A stretch of 64,000 bases of DNA, from contig JADKCK010000027.1 of the NCBI GenBank assembly GCA_016718845.1, positions 1 to 64,000 of the forward strand. The letters run 5' to 3'. The notes under the pieces are model-generated. The model had not been told where the DNA came from and ran no database searches. It saw only the letters and a list, made by a program, of their open reading frames with translations. Below are positions 55,253 to 64,000 of this stretch, one piece after another. This stretch comes from Sphingobacteriales bacterium (GTDB lineage Bacteria; Bacteroidota; Bacteroidia; Chitinophagales; UBA2359). A program made the position numbers and the translations under genes. Numbering within the stretch: the first letter of the stretch is position 1; the number at the start of each line of letters is the position of its first letter.

Positions 55253-56446
55253 TTGGACATCATCATATTAACCATGTCGCGTTGGGACGAACCCTATTCG
55301 TCAACTATTTTTTCGTTGGCAAAAGAGTTTGCCCACCGTCATCGTGTATTTTATATAGATCATCCCTATACCATAAAAGATTTTTGGCAAGCCAACAAAC
55401 AAGCCAATGCCCCACATCGGCGCAAAGCTTTGTTGTTTGGTAACGATATTTTCACCTCGCTTGCTCATCTATCGCCCAATTTAATAGCCGTTACGCCGCG
55501 TTTAACACTACCTATTAACTGGGCAAATGGTGGTGTATATAATTTTTTGGCAAGATGGAATGATGGCTCCGTTATTGCAGCTATTCGTAAAACCATACAA
55601 CAATACAATATAAAACAGTATTTGTTTATTAACTCCTTCGACCCCTTTTTTGCCCAACAACTGCCCCCCGATATTGCCCCTACGCAATATATTTATCAAA
55701 GCACCGATGCCATGCAACAAGGCGCTTATGTGGCTAAACACGGCGTAAAATTAGAGCAAGAAATGATGAAACGCGCCGATAAAACGCTAGTGACCTCTAA
55801 ACAATTGCTAAAATATGCACAACAGTTTTCGGCAAATGCCCACCTTTTACCCAATGCCGCTGATGTAGCTTTATTTAACCAAGCCGTTAGCCAACACTTT
55901 GCTCGCCCCACCGACCTGCCAACTACCACACAACCAATTATAATGTATACGGGCAACATTAGCCAATCGCGGATGGATTTTGCCTTGCTGCAAAAAATAG
56001 CCCAACAACACCCCAACAAACAATTGGTGTGCATTGGACCTGTTGACAGCCCCGAACATACCAAATATGGCTTAGACAAGATGCCCAATGTAACGTTTCT
56101 GCCACCCAAAACAATTGAACAACTGCCCGCCTACTTGCAATATGCCCAATGTTGTATAATTCCGTTTTTGGCAAACGAACTAACACAAAGTATCTATCCA
56201 TTAAAAATAAACGAGTATTTAGCTGCCGGCAAGCCCGTTGTGACCACTAATTTCTCGGAGGATATCGCCGATTTTGCCCACATAGCCCACGTAGCTCAAT
56301 CGCACACCGATTTTGTACAAGCCATACAAACCGCCCTAGATACCAACACGCCCGCACTACAACAAGCACGCATTGCCCTAGCCCAAACCAATAGCTGGAC
56401 AGAACGAGCTAAACAACTTGATAGAATTATTAATTATAAATTATAA
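55253..56446 (+). CDS. GT4-type glycosyltransferase
   Basis: 397 residues with a GT-B fold. The N-terminal half starts IIILTMSRWDEPYSS and includes YQSTDAM. The C-terminal half has the donor-site marks MYTGNISQSRMD, VCIGPVDSPE and IYPLKINEYLAAGKPVVTT (the E-x7-E-like region is reduced). It would transfer a sugar in building the repeat unit. The start is TTG (55253), directly after the AT-rich tract, because the next ATG lies in MSRWD eight residues in and would cut the first strand. It ends in NYKL. Confidence 0.88.
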   Translation: MDIIILTMSRWDEPYSSTIFSLAKEFAHRHRVFYIDHPYTIKDFWQANKQANAPHRRKALLFGNDIFTSLAHLSPNLIAVTPRLTLPINWANGGVYNFLARWNDGSVIAAIRKTIQQYNIKQYLFINSFDPFFAQQLPPDIAPTQYIYQSTDAMQQGAYVAKHGVKLEQEMMKRADKTLVTSKQLLKYAQQFSANAHLLPNAADVALFNQAVSQHFARPTDLPTTTQPIIMYTGNISQSRMDFALLQKIAQQHPNKQLVCIGPVDSPEHTKYGLDKMPNVTFLPPKTIEQLPAYLQYAQCCIIPFLANELTQSIYPLKINEYLAAGKPVVTTNFSEDIADFAHIAHVAQSHTDFVQAIQTALDTNTPALQQARIALAQTNSWTERAKQLDRIINYKL

Positions 56447-56655
56447 ATTATATTTTACAAATAAGTACAATTAAACGTACAGCTAATTTTTCTCAAAAAA
56501 ATCTTACCTACCTTATCTACCATAATCCTAAAAAAACCATTTATAATTTACAATCAATAATTTATAATTAAAAAACTTACCTACCTTATCTACCATAACC
56601 CTAAAAAAGTCTAAAACCACCATTTATAATTTACAATTAATAATTAATAATTAAA
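56447..56655 (+). repeat. AT-rich repeat tract, second copy
   Basis: Two copies of TTACCTACCTTATCTACCAT followed by AACCCTAAAAAA-type sequence, and several ATTTATAATTTACAAT units, are like those at 54999-55252. No gene. Confidence 0.7.
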
Positions 56656-56660
56656 AAAAA

Positions 56661-57278
56661 GTGTCTTTAATAGCCAGCATAAAATCCAATCCACGCCTTA
56701 AACAATTGGCATTGTGGCTACTAATGCCACGCAACCAAGCGCGCCCTCGGTGGTGGGTGCAGTGGTTCTGGAACCCCTTGAAACACCAACACGGCAGTGG
56801 CTCGACTATTTGCAGGTCGGTTAGGTTAGATGTATTACCATTTAGGCAATTTGTTATTGGCAGCAACTCTACCATCGAAGATTTTGCTACCGTAAACAAT
56901 GGCGTTGGCGATGTGTTTATTGGCAACCGCACGCGCATTGGTTTGGGCTGCGTGTTAATTGGTCCGGTAACAGTGGGCAACGATGTAATGTTGGCACAAA
57001 ATATTGTAGTATCGGGTTTAAATCATGGTTACGAAGACATTACACAGCCCATTAGCACACAGCCTTGCAGCACCCAAGCCATTGTTATCGAAGACGAAGT
57101 TTGGATTGGAGCCAATGCCGTTATTACATCGGGCGTTACTATAGGTAAACACTCGGTGGTGGCAGCAGGTAGTGTGGTTACTAAAAATGTACCGCCCTAC
57201 TCGGTGGTAGCGGGCAATCCGGCTCGGTTACTTAAACAATACAACACACAAACAGGGCAGTGGGAAAAAGTTTTGTAA
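56661..57278 (+). CDS. Hexapeptide-repeat acyltransferase (LbH family)
   Basis: 205 residues. The left-handed beta-helix starts near VIGSNSTIEDFATVNNGVGD and goes on through IGNRTRIGLGCVLIGPV, VIEDEVWIGANAVITSGVTI and GKHSVVAAGSVVTKNVPPYS, ending in the typical AGNPARLLKQY. The catalytic histidine is probably in GLNHGYED. Such enzymes acetylate sugars of surface polysaccharides, using acetyl-CoA. The start is GTG (56661). It is the last gene of the polysaccharide locus; a promoter for the next gene follows. Confidence 0.92.
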   Translation: MSLIASIKSNPRLKQLALWLLMPRNQARPRWWVQWFWNPLKHQHGSGSTICRSVRLDVLPFRQFVIGSNSTIEDFATVNNGVGDVFIGNRTRIGLGCVLIGPVTVGNDVMLAQNIVVSGLNHGYEDITQPISTQPCSTQAIVIEDEVWIGANAVITSGVTIGKHSVVAAGSVVTKNVPPYSVVAGNPARLLKQYNTQTGQWEKVL

Positions 57279-57305
57279 GCAAATACCCATTTTTTTTAGG
57301 CTCGT

Positions 57306-57339
57306 TTTGTTTTTGTTCTCTTTATTTTTTGTACCTTTG
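57306..57339 (+). promoter_or_regulatory. Bacteroidota promoter for the L,D-transpeptidase gene
   Basis: TTTG (57306-57309), 22 bases, then TACCTTTG (57332-57339). The leader would be about 70 bases. Confidence 0.65.
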
Positions 57340-57413
57340 CACCCTCAAAACGCATACTAGCTGCACACACTATTTTTAGGTACATCATTGCTTTACTAAT
57401 ATTTTACTGATTT

Positions 57414-58169
57414 ATGAAAAAAGCACAGTTGCTTATCATTGTCGCTTTATCGTTTTTTTTGTGCAATATGCACAGTTTTGCACAAGCAAGTTTGGCACAA
57501 CTATCAACGCCTAGGGTGTTAGATGCTCGTAGCTCGAAAGACGCTATTTTGCAACGCGAATTTGAAAAACGCTGCCTAAATTATCCACCGCAAGAAGTAT
57601 TTTTGCGCGGATTTAAAAAAGAAGGCATCATTGAGTTGTGGGTAAAAGGCAACAATGGCGAGTTTGTAAAATTTAAAGAATATCCCATTTGTTATTCGTC
57701 GGGGAGTTTAGGACCCAAACGCAAACAAGGCGATTTGCAAGTTCCCGAAGGCTTTTATTACATATCAGAGTTTAATCCAGTAAGTAGCTATTTTTTATCT
57801 ATGAAAATTAGCTACCCCAACCAATCCGATCGCATTTATGGCGGAGGTTATGCCTTGGGCGGCGATATTTACATACACGGCGATTGCGTTACCGAAGGTT
57901 GCCTACCAATGACCAACGACAAAATAAAAGAGTTATATTGGCTTTCGTTGCAGGCGTTTAACAATGGGCAAACACAAGTGCCTATTCACATTTTTCCGTA
58001 CAAATTTAACAACACCAAAAACGACCAGCTCGAAACCGCCAAACACAGCCGAATGCCCAGCCTACTCTCGTTCTGGGACAACCTACGCAGCGGCTATGCT
58101 TATTTTGAGCAAACACACCGCCTACCAAATGTATCGGTAAATGGCGATGGTTCGTATAGTTTTTATTAG
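57414..58169 (+). CDS. L,D-transpeptidase family protein (YkuD fold, YafK-like)
   Basis: 251 residues with a signal peptide (MKKAQLLIIVALSFFLCN, cleavage after SFAQA). The YkuD domain (about 60-200) has the motif IHGDC...TEGCLPM, with His155 and catalytic Cys163. PEGFYYISEFNP and the G-rich GGYALGGDIYIHG are typical of the YafK/DUF2778-like branch. L,D-transpeptidases cross-link peptidoglycan (3-3 links) or attach or cleave lipoproteins in the periplasm; the YafK branch tends to act as hydrolase or on lipoprotein links. An extra cysteine (Cys157) lies close to the active site. It is a single gene with its own promoter and terminator. Confidence 0.9.
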   Translation: MKKAQLLIIVALSFFLCNMHSFAQASLAQLSTPRVLDARSSKDAILQREFEKRCLNYPPQEVFLRGFKKEGIIELWVKGNNGEFVKFKEYPICYSSGSLGPKRKQGDLQVPEGFYYISEFNPVSSYFLSMKISYPNQSDRIYGGGYALGGDIYIHGDCVTEGCLPMTNDKIKELYWLSLQAFNNGQTQVPIHIFPYKFNNTKNDQLETAKHSRMPSLLSFWDNLRSGYAYFEQTHRLPNVSVNGDGSYSFY

Positions 58170-58372
58170 ATAAATTTTTTGGAAAAAAGTGGCATCACCT
58201 CCACACACTTCGTCCAAAATCCATAGTTGTGGTTTTCTGTCTGCCCAAAATCTACAGCCACCATCAGCGGACTTCACGCCGCTCTGCGGTCAGTTGGGCA
58301 TGGTCAAAAAGCAATTTGCCCGCAGTGCAATCTTAGGGTAAAACTCATCTATATACAAATATAAAAACAAAT

Positions 58373-58409
58373 AAAAAAAGCTCAACACATTTGTGTTGAG
58401 CTTTTTTTT
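58373..58409 (+). terminator. Intrinsic terminator downstream of the L,D-transpeptidase
   Basis: AAAGCTCAACACA pairs with TGTGTTGAGCTTT, with a two-base spacer and eight T after. It is 200 bases past the stop at 58169. The bases 58170-58370 and 58410-58720 hold no gene that I can support. Confidence 0.9.
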
Positions 58410-58726
58410 ACGTACAAATACATTTAAATAAAAACAATTCTTAAAACAAAGTTGTAAAAATTTATTTTAAAGCCAACACAAAACAATAAAAATGAAACTT
58501 TAGTGTGATAAAAAAGATGTTTTACCGATATTAACAATAATGTTACTAATACAAGTATCGCCACCAAATTTTTAACAAAAAACATATTTTAATAAAAACT
58601 TAATATAAAACAAGAAAAATAGCCACTTACAATACATTCTCAATGTTGTAAATAGGCTGTAAGGTAAAAGCGGTAAAGTTTCATCTTTTTTATAAAGGTA
58701 AATTTTTCATTGCCTAACTACTTTAA

Positions 58727-58734
58727 TACCTTTG
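58727..58734 (+). promoter_or_regulatory. Bacteroidota -7 box for the giant adhesin
   Basis: TACCTTTG fits TAnnTTTG, 50 bases before the ATG at 58784. A TTG at 58710-58712 is only 14 bases upstream, so the -33 is unclear. Confidence 0.5.
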
Positions 58735-58783
58735 TCGTTGCCTTTTCAATACCTATAAACCATTTAAAACGAATGTATTTTTA

Positions 58784-61700
58784 ATGAAAAATCAATGCTG
58801 TCATATTATTTATTTCACTTCGATATTTCTTTTTTTATCTTTTAGTACTTATGCCCAAACTTTTACCAACAATACCGCTACCACTTGCGGTAGTGATTTT
58901 GGCACAGGACCTCTGTCGTTGCAACCCAAGTTAATTAATGTATCGGGTTTGCCAAACAGCGGTTTATCAACCTCGGGCATTACGTTAAACCAAGTTAATC
59001 TTAAATTAGGCACTTCGGTTTGTACCGGAAACCTAAGTACGTATGTCATAAAATTAACTAATCCAAGTGGATTTACTATTTTTTTGGCAGGCGGCGGTGG
59101 TACAGCTCTTACAACCACAGGTACTGGTATGTGGGTAAATATGTCTTTTAGAGACGACCCCGCATTAGAAAGACTCAATCAATACTCTAATTCCACTCAA
59201 AGCGGTTATCAACCACACACTATAGGTTATTATGCCATTGCTAACGATGGTGATTTTTCGGCATTTAACGATAGCACTAACCCCAATGGTAATTGGCGAT
59301 TAGATATTATAGAAAATACTAGTTCGGAGGTATCTTTTGAACGAGTAGATTTGGTTTTTGGTATCCCTATTACACCGCGCGATGTTACTACCTGCGAAAA
59401 CAACAACAACTGCGGAGGTGCAGTATGTATAGGTACAGGTGGGGTACTGCGAGCAAGCAACGAGGGCTATACACCCAACGACCCTAAATATCCGGGCGAT
59501 GATGTTGGCACTTGTAGCTGGAACGGTGCTAATAATAATAGTGCCTGGTTTTCTTTTCAAGCATCAGGTTCAACTGCTTATATTACCATAAGCGGTATGG
59601 CAAATAGTTCGGGTACAGGTAGTAGCGATATGCAACCTATTGTTTTATACAACCCAAATGGTTGCGCAAACTCGGGTTGGGTAGTGCCAAACGGTGGTTG
59701 CCCCGACGACCAACCTACCAACAACAATTCTTATTCTAATACCCTACCCGACCCAAATACAGGAGGAGTATCGCCCAGCAATATTTATTTTAATGGCATT
59801 ACCGATAATTGCGAGTTTAACCTAAGTGGTTTAACGCCGGGTAATACCTATTTTTTATATGTAGATGGCAATGGTGGTCTTTCATCAGATTTTTACATAG
59901 AAGTAGAATCGGGGGCGGTTACTTGCCCTCCACAAACACTCGCCGAACCTCTTTTTACGATTGCTTCCCCGTTTTGTAGTGGTACAACGCCCCCTATTCT
60001 ACCTACCACATCTAACAACAACATTACAGGCACTTGGAGTCCATCAACCGTAAATAATACAACAAGTGGTAGCTATATCTTTACACCCAATCCTGGTCAA
60101 TGTGCCGATACTGCTTCTAAAACAATTACCGTCAATCCGATACCAGTTGTTACTGCTAACAGCAATAGTCCTATTTGTGTTGGTAGTACGCTAAATTTAA
60201 CAGCTACTGGTGGTGGTACTTACAATTGGGCGGGACCCAATGGGGTTAGTTCGACTCAACAAAATCCTAACATTCCAAATGTTACAACAGCTAATGCAGG
60301 AACTTATACCGTGACGGTAACAGCAGCATCGCCCAATACATGTACTGCTACTGCTCAAACAAGTGTTACAATAAACAATCCATCGGCATCTGCCAGCCCA
60401 ACACCTAATACCGCTTGTGCGGCTCCGTTCAATGGCGGGGCAAGCTTAACAACATCGGGTTTTGCTGCATCGCCAACACCTACTTATGCGTGGAGCAACA
60501 GTGCAACCACCCAAAACCTAAGCAATGTGGCAGCAGGTACTTATACCGTTACTGTTACGCAAGGTTCGTGTAGCACTACCGCAAATGTAACGATTACCAA
60601 CAATATCACCTTATCGGCATCTGCCAGCCCAACACCTAATACCGCTTGTGCTACTCCGTTTAATGGTGGCGCAACCTTAACAACGTCGGGGTTTGCCGCA
60701 TCGCCAACACCTACTTATGTGTGGAGCAACAGCGCAACCACCCAAAACCTAAGCAATGTGGCAGCAGGAACTTATACCGTTACCGTCACGCAAGGTTCGT
60801 GTAGCACTACCGCAAATGTAACGATTACCAACAATATCACCTTATCGGCATCTGCCAGCCCAACACCTAATACCGCTTGTGCGGCTCCGTTCAATGGTGG
60901 GGCAAGCTTAACAACGTCGGGGTTTGCCGCATCGCCAACACCTACTTATGTGTGGAGCAACAACGCAACTACCCAAAACCTAAGTAATGTGGCAGCAGGT
61001 ACTTATACAGTTACCGTTACGCAAGGTTCTTGTAGCACTACCGCAAATGTAACAGTTGTGGACAATATCACCTTATCGGCATCTGCCAGCCCAACACCTA
61101 ATACCGCTTGTGCGGCTCCGTTCAATGGTGGGGCAACCTTAACAACGTCGGGGTTTGCCGCATCGCCAACACCTACTTATGCGTGGAGCAACAGCACAAC
61201 CACCCAAAATCTAAGCAATGTAGCAGCAGGTACTTATACAGTTACCGTTACGCAAGGTTCTTGTAGCACTACCGCAAATGTAACAGTTACCAACAATATC
61301 ACCTTATCGGCATCTGCCAGCCCAACACCTAATACCGCTTGTGCGGCTCCGTTCAATGGTGGGGCAACCTTAACAACGTCGGGGTTTGCCGCATCGCCAA
61401 CACCTACTTATGTGTGGAGCAATAGTGCAACCACTCAAAACCTAAGCAATGTAGCAGCAGGTACTTATACCGTTACCGTTACGCAAGGCTCGTGTAGCAC
61501 TACCGCAAATGTAACGGTTGTGGATAATATCGTTCTGTCGGCATCTGCTAGTCCAACACCTAATACCGCTTGTGCTACTCCGTTCAATGGTGGGGCAAGC
61601 TTAACAACATCGGGTTTTGCTGCATCGCCAACACCTACTTATGTGTGGAATAATGGTGCAACCACCCAAAACCTAAGCAATGTAGCAGCAGGTACTTATA

Positions 61701-62299
61701 CCGTTACCGTTACGCAAGGCTCGTGTAGCACTACCGCAAATGTAACGGTTGTGGATAATATCGTTCTGTCGGCATCTGCCAGCCCAACACCTAATACCGC
61801 TTGTGCAACTCCGTTCAATGGTGGGGCAAGCTTAACAACATCGGGTTTTGCTGCATCGCCAACACCTACTTATGCGTGGAGCAACAGCACAACCACCCAA
61901 AACCTAAGCAATGTGGCAGCAGGTACTTATACCGTTACCGTTACGCAAGGCTCGTGTAGCACTACCGCAAATGTAACAGTTGTGGATAATATCGCTCTAT
62001 CGGCATCTGCCAGCCCAACACCTAATACCGCTTGTGCAACTCCGTTCAATGGTGGGGCAAGCTTAACTACGTCGGGGTTTGCTGCATCGCCAACACCTAC
62101 TTATGCGTGGAGCAACAGCGCAACTACCCAAAACCTAAGCAATGTGGCAGCAGGTACTTATACCGTTACCGTTACACAAGGCTCGTGTAGTACTACCGCA
62201 AATGTAACAGTTGTGGATAATATCGCTCTGTCGGCATCTGCCAGCCCAACACCTAATACCGCTTGTGCGGCTCCATTCAATGGCGGGGCAAAAGCTTAA
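58784..62299 (+). CDS. Giant SprB-like repeat adhesin, N-terminal part (frame ends at a 2-bp insertion)
   Basis: The 1171 residues start with a signal peptide (FTSIFLFLSFSTYAQ). A beta-sandwich module (about 26-205) follows, whose end NPNGNWRLDIIENTSSEVSF and VDLVFG resembles proprotein-convertase P-domains (short landmark: NGNWRLDI). A second module (about 215-390) has NNSAWFSFQASG and NTYFLYVDG, as in Bacteroidota surface proteins. After two Ig-like stretches, 77-residue repeats begin at about residue 534. The frame stops at 62297-62299 because two bases are added in a repeat unit near 62290 (GGGGCAAAAGC for GGGGCAAGC). The sequence after it continues in another frame to the window end. T9SS export is expected; the sorting tail lies outside. 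Confidence 0.88.
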   Translation: MKNQCCHIIYFTSIFLFLSFSTYAQTFTNNTATTCGSDFGTGPLSLQPKLINVSGLPNSGLSTSGITLNQVNLKLGTSVCTGNLSTYVIKLTNPSGFTIFLAGGGGTALTTTGTGMWVNMSFRDDPALERLNQYSNSTQSGYQPHTIGYYAIANDGDFSAFNDSTNPNGNWRLDIIENTSSEVSFERVDLVFGIPITPRDVTTCENNNNCGGAVCIGTGGVLRASNEGYTPNDPKYPGDDVGTCSWNGANNNSAWFSFQASGSTAYITISGMANSSGTGSSDMQPIVLYNPNGCANSGWVVPNGGCPDDQPTNNNSYSNTLPDPNTGGVSPSNIYFNGITDNCEFNLSGLTPGNTYFLYVDGNGGLSSDFYIEVESGAVTCPPQTLAEPLFTIASPFCSGTTPPILPTTSNNNITGTWSPSTVNNTTSGSYIFTPNPGQCADTASKTITVNPIPVVTANSNSPICVGSTLNLTATGGGTYNWAGPNGVSSTQQNPNIPNVTTANAGTYTVTVTAASPNTCTATAQTSVTINNPSASASPTPNTACAAPFNGGASLTTSGFAASPTPTYAWSNSATTQNLSNVAAGTYTVTVTQGSCSTTANVTITNNITLSASASPTPNTACATPFNGGATLTTSGFAASPTPTYVWSNSATTQNLSNVAAGTYTVTVTQGSCSTTANVTITNNITLSASASPTPNTACAAPFNGGASLTTSGFAASPTPTYVWSNNATTQNLSNVAAGTYTVTVTQGSCSTTANVTVVDNITLSASASPTPNTACAAPFNGGATLTTSGFAASPTPTYAWSNSTTTQNLSNVAAGTYTVTVTQGSCSTTANVTVTNNITLSASASPTPNTACAAPFNGGATLTTSGFAASPTPTYVWSNSATTQNLSNVAAGTYTVTVTQGSCSTTANVTVVDNIVLSASASPTPNTACATPFNGGASLTTSGFAASPTPTYVWNNGATTQNLSNVAAGTYTVTVTQGSCSTTANVTVVDNIVLSASASPTPNTACATPFNGGASLTTSGFAASPTPTYAWSNSTTTQNLSNVAAGTYTVTVTQGSCSTTANVTVVDNIALSASASPTPNTACATPFNGGASLTTSGFAASPTPTYAWSNSATTQNLSNVAAGTYTVTVTQGSCSTTANVTVVDNIALSASASPTPNTACAAPFNGGAKA

Positions 62300-62690
62300 C
62301 AACGTCGGGGTTTGCCACATCGCCAACACCTACTTATGTGTGGAGCAACAACGCAACTACCCAAAACCTAAGCAATGTGGCAGCAGGTACTTATACCGTT
62401 ACCGTTACGCAAGGTTCGTGTAGCACTACCGCAAATGTAACAGTTGTGGATAATATCGCTCTATCGGCATCTGCCAGCCCAACACCTAATACCGCTTGTG
62501 CTACTCCGTTTAATGGTGGGGCAACCTTAACAACATCGGGTTTTGCTGCATCGCCAACACCTACTTATGCGTGGAGCAACAGCACAACCAACCAAAATCT
62601 AAGCAATGTAGCAGCAGGCACTTATACCGTTACCGTCACGCAAGGTTCGTGTAGCACTACCGCAAATGTAACGGTTGTGGATAGTCCAGT
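60383..62690 (+). repeat. Ten near-identical 231-bp (77-residue) tandem repeats
   Basis: Units start at 60383, 60614, 60845, 61076, 61307, 61538, 61769, 62000, 62231 and 62464. Spacing is exactly 231 except 233 for the ninth, which locates the 2-bp insertion. Each unit reads SASASPTPNTACA then GFAASPTPTY, WSN, NLSNVAAGTYTVTVTQGSC and STTANVT, with two cysteines. The pattern fits SprB repeats (PF13573). Confidence 0.95.
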
Positions 62691-64000
62691 TTTACCCACC
62701 ATAACGCTCAACACCACTTGCGGAGCTACCCCATTTAATGGTAGCGGAAGCATTACCGCAACGGCATCGGTTGTGGGCGGTGGCACCTTGGAGTACTCGA
62801 TTGATGGCATTAATTTTCAGGCAAGCAATGTGTTTAATAACCTAAGCAATGGTGCTTACACCATTACCGTTAGGGTAGTTGGTGCAGGCTGTACCGAAAC
62901 AGCTACAACAAGTGTCAACTGTGCTTGTACGCCGCCAACATTATCCGTTACCGACCCTACCCCCATCTGCCAAAACGCCAATAATAATGCCACCATCAAT
63001 TTAAGCAACACTATTACAAGTAATACAGGTACAACACCCACTTATTACACATCGCTTGCCTTAGCAAATGCAGGTGGTGCGGGCGATGTGGCTAACCCGG
63101 CGGCGGTAGGGTCGGGTACGTATTATATCCGCTCCAATAATCCCACCGATGCCAGTTGTTATGTTACCCAAGCCGTAACGATAGTTATCAATCCGTTGCC
63201 GCCCGCTGCCATAAACCCTGTTGCGGCAATATGCCAAGACCAAGCTATTACGCTTACTGCCACTGGTGGCACTACTTACAATTGGGCAGGAACAGGCGTG
63301 AGTAATGCATCTGCCAACCCGCAAACCATTAGTAATTTAACACCTAATACCAATACCTACACTGTTACTGTTACCGATAGTAATAACTGCTCGGCTACTG
63401 CTACAGTTAATGCCACTATCAACCCTATACCCACTACCACCAACACCACCACACCCAATACGGCTTGTACAAGTCCGTTTAACGGGGGCATCAACCTAAG
63501 CGTGACACCTGCTGCATCTTACCAATTTAACTGGAGCAACAACGCCACCTCCGAAGATTTAACAGCTATCGAAGACGGTACTTATACCGTAACCATCACC
63601 AACCCAACTACTGCGTGTAGTACTACAACCACCGTAACAGTTGCCGATAACTCGGCTGCACCCAACACCACCAACACCACCACACCCAATACGGCTTGTA
63701 CAAGTCCGTTTAATGGTGGTATTAATTTAAGTGTAACACCTGCTGCATCTTACCAATTTAACTGGAGCAACAACGCCACCTCCGAAGATTTAACAGCTAT
63801 CGAAGACGGCATTTATACCGTAACCATCACCAACCCAACTACTGCGTGTAGTACTACAACCACCGTAACTGTTGCCGATAACTCGGCTGCACCCAACACC
63901 ACCAACACCACCACACCCAATACGGCTTGTACAAGTCCATTTAACGGAGGCATCAACCTAAGTATAACACCTGCTGCATCTTACCAATTTAACTGGAGCA
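62292..64000 (+). CDS. Giant SprB-like adhesin, continuation in the shifted frame, cut by window edge
   Basis: After the 2-bp insertion the same protein goes on: the remainder of unit nine, unit ten, then an Ig-like module (YSIDGINFQASNVFNNLSNG), a PKD-like stretch with CTPPTLSV and YYIRSNN, another C-x-D-Q-A-I-T-L-T-A-x-G-G module, and from 63433 a second run of 77-residue repeats. No stop occurs up to 64000. It has no start of its own. Either the gene is really split, or the insertion is a consensus error in a repeat array. Confidence 0.85.
63433..64000 (+). repeat. Second family of 231-bp repeats, at least three copies
   Basis: ACACCCAATACGGC recurs at 63451, 63682 and 63913, again 231 bases apart. 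Each unit reads TPNTACTSPFNGGINLS, then AASYQFNWSNNATSEDL, EDGTYTVTITNPT and CSTTTTVTVADN. It is homologous to the first family in layout (C near the start and C near the end) but clearly separate. It continues beyond the window. Confidence 0.93.

Noticed and set aside
1..64000. Prophage, integrative element, tRNA or rRNA genes
   Set aside because: No integrase, phage structural gene, transposase, tRNA cloverleaf or rRNA segment was seen on reading either strand.

Overview
The window looks like chromosomal DNA of a Bacteroidota bacterium. Several independent signs agree. Secreted proteins end in type IX secretion (T9SS) sorting domains of both type A (Por_Secre_tail-like) and type B (CHU_C / gliding-type). 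At least ten genes are preceded by the Bacteroidota -7 promoter box TAnnTTTG. Starts lack Shine-Dalgarno sequences and the base composition is low in GC (roughly 40% by eye). I cannot place it below phylum with confidence; a Chitinophagales/Saprospirales-like lineage is only a guess. No rRNA, tRNA, CRISPR array, integrase or transposase gene was recognised.

Layout. 0-2.1 kb (minus): a heavily frame-broken cytochrome P450 and a frame-broken alpha/beta hydrolase. 2.3-8.2 kb: Tex RNA-binding protein, a small lipoprotein, a CmpB-like membrane protein and a K+-dependent membrane pyrophosphatase. 8.3-19.9 kb (plus): three tandem genes for secreted FG-GAP/VCBS beta-propeller proteins, separated by palindromic intergenic repeats. 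19.96-26.8 kb (minus): a fourth propeller paralogue that also carries a vWA domain, DUF11-like domains and about 34 copies of a 28-residue four-cysteine repeat. 27-37.4 kb (plus): a double D-Ala-D-Ala ligase-like protein, a nucleotidyltransferase-like protein, a membrane glycosyltransferase, a PASTA protein, a T9SS cargo protein and RlmH. 37.5-45.7 kb: a YjjG-like HAD nucleotidase, two tandem-duplicated PAS histidine kinases (minus), a thiolase, a Nudix-TPR fusion and a small exported protein. 46.4-57.3 kb (plus): an exopolysaccharide locus (response regulator, pseudo-receiver/sugar-transferase fusion, two GT2, Wzz/Wzc-like protein, flippase, GT4, hexapeptide acyltransferase). 57.4-64 kb: an L,D-transpeptidase and the start of a giant SprB-like repeat adhesin that runs off the right edge.

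How it fits together. Most of the window serves the cell surface: exported propeller and repeat proteins delivered by T9SS, a polysaccharide pathway (initiating sugar transferase, glycosyltransferases, flippase, chain-length protein), and wall enzymes (Ddl-like, L,D-transpeptidase, PASTA). The intergenic DNA is unusually rich in repeats: 20-bp palindromes, 43-bp tandem repeats, a dispersed element carrying the CCGC-TTGAC-GCGG hairpin, a 187-bp MITE-like element with 16-bp inverted ends, and AT-rich tracts that form the stop-codon ends of three polysaccharide genes.

Caution. At least a dozen single- or double-base frame breaks occur, mostly in tandem-repeat genes or within 2 kb of the left edge. 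Some may be assembly or consensus errors rather than real mutations. They are listed individually.
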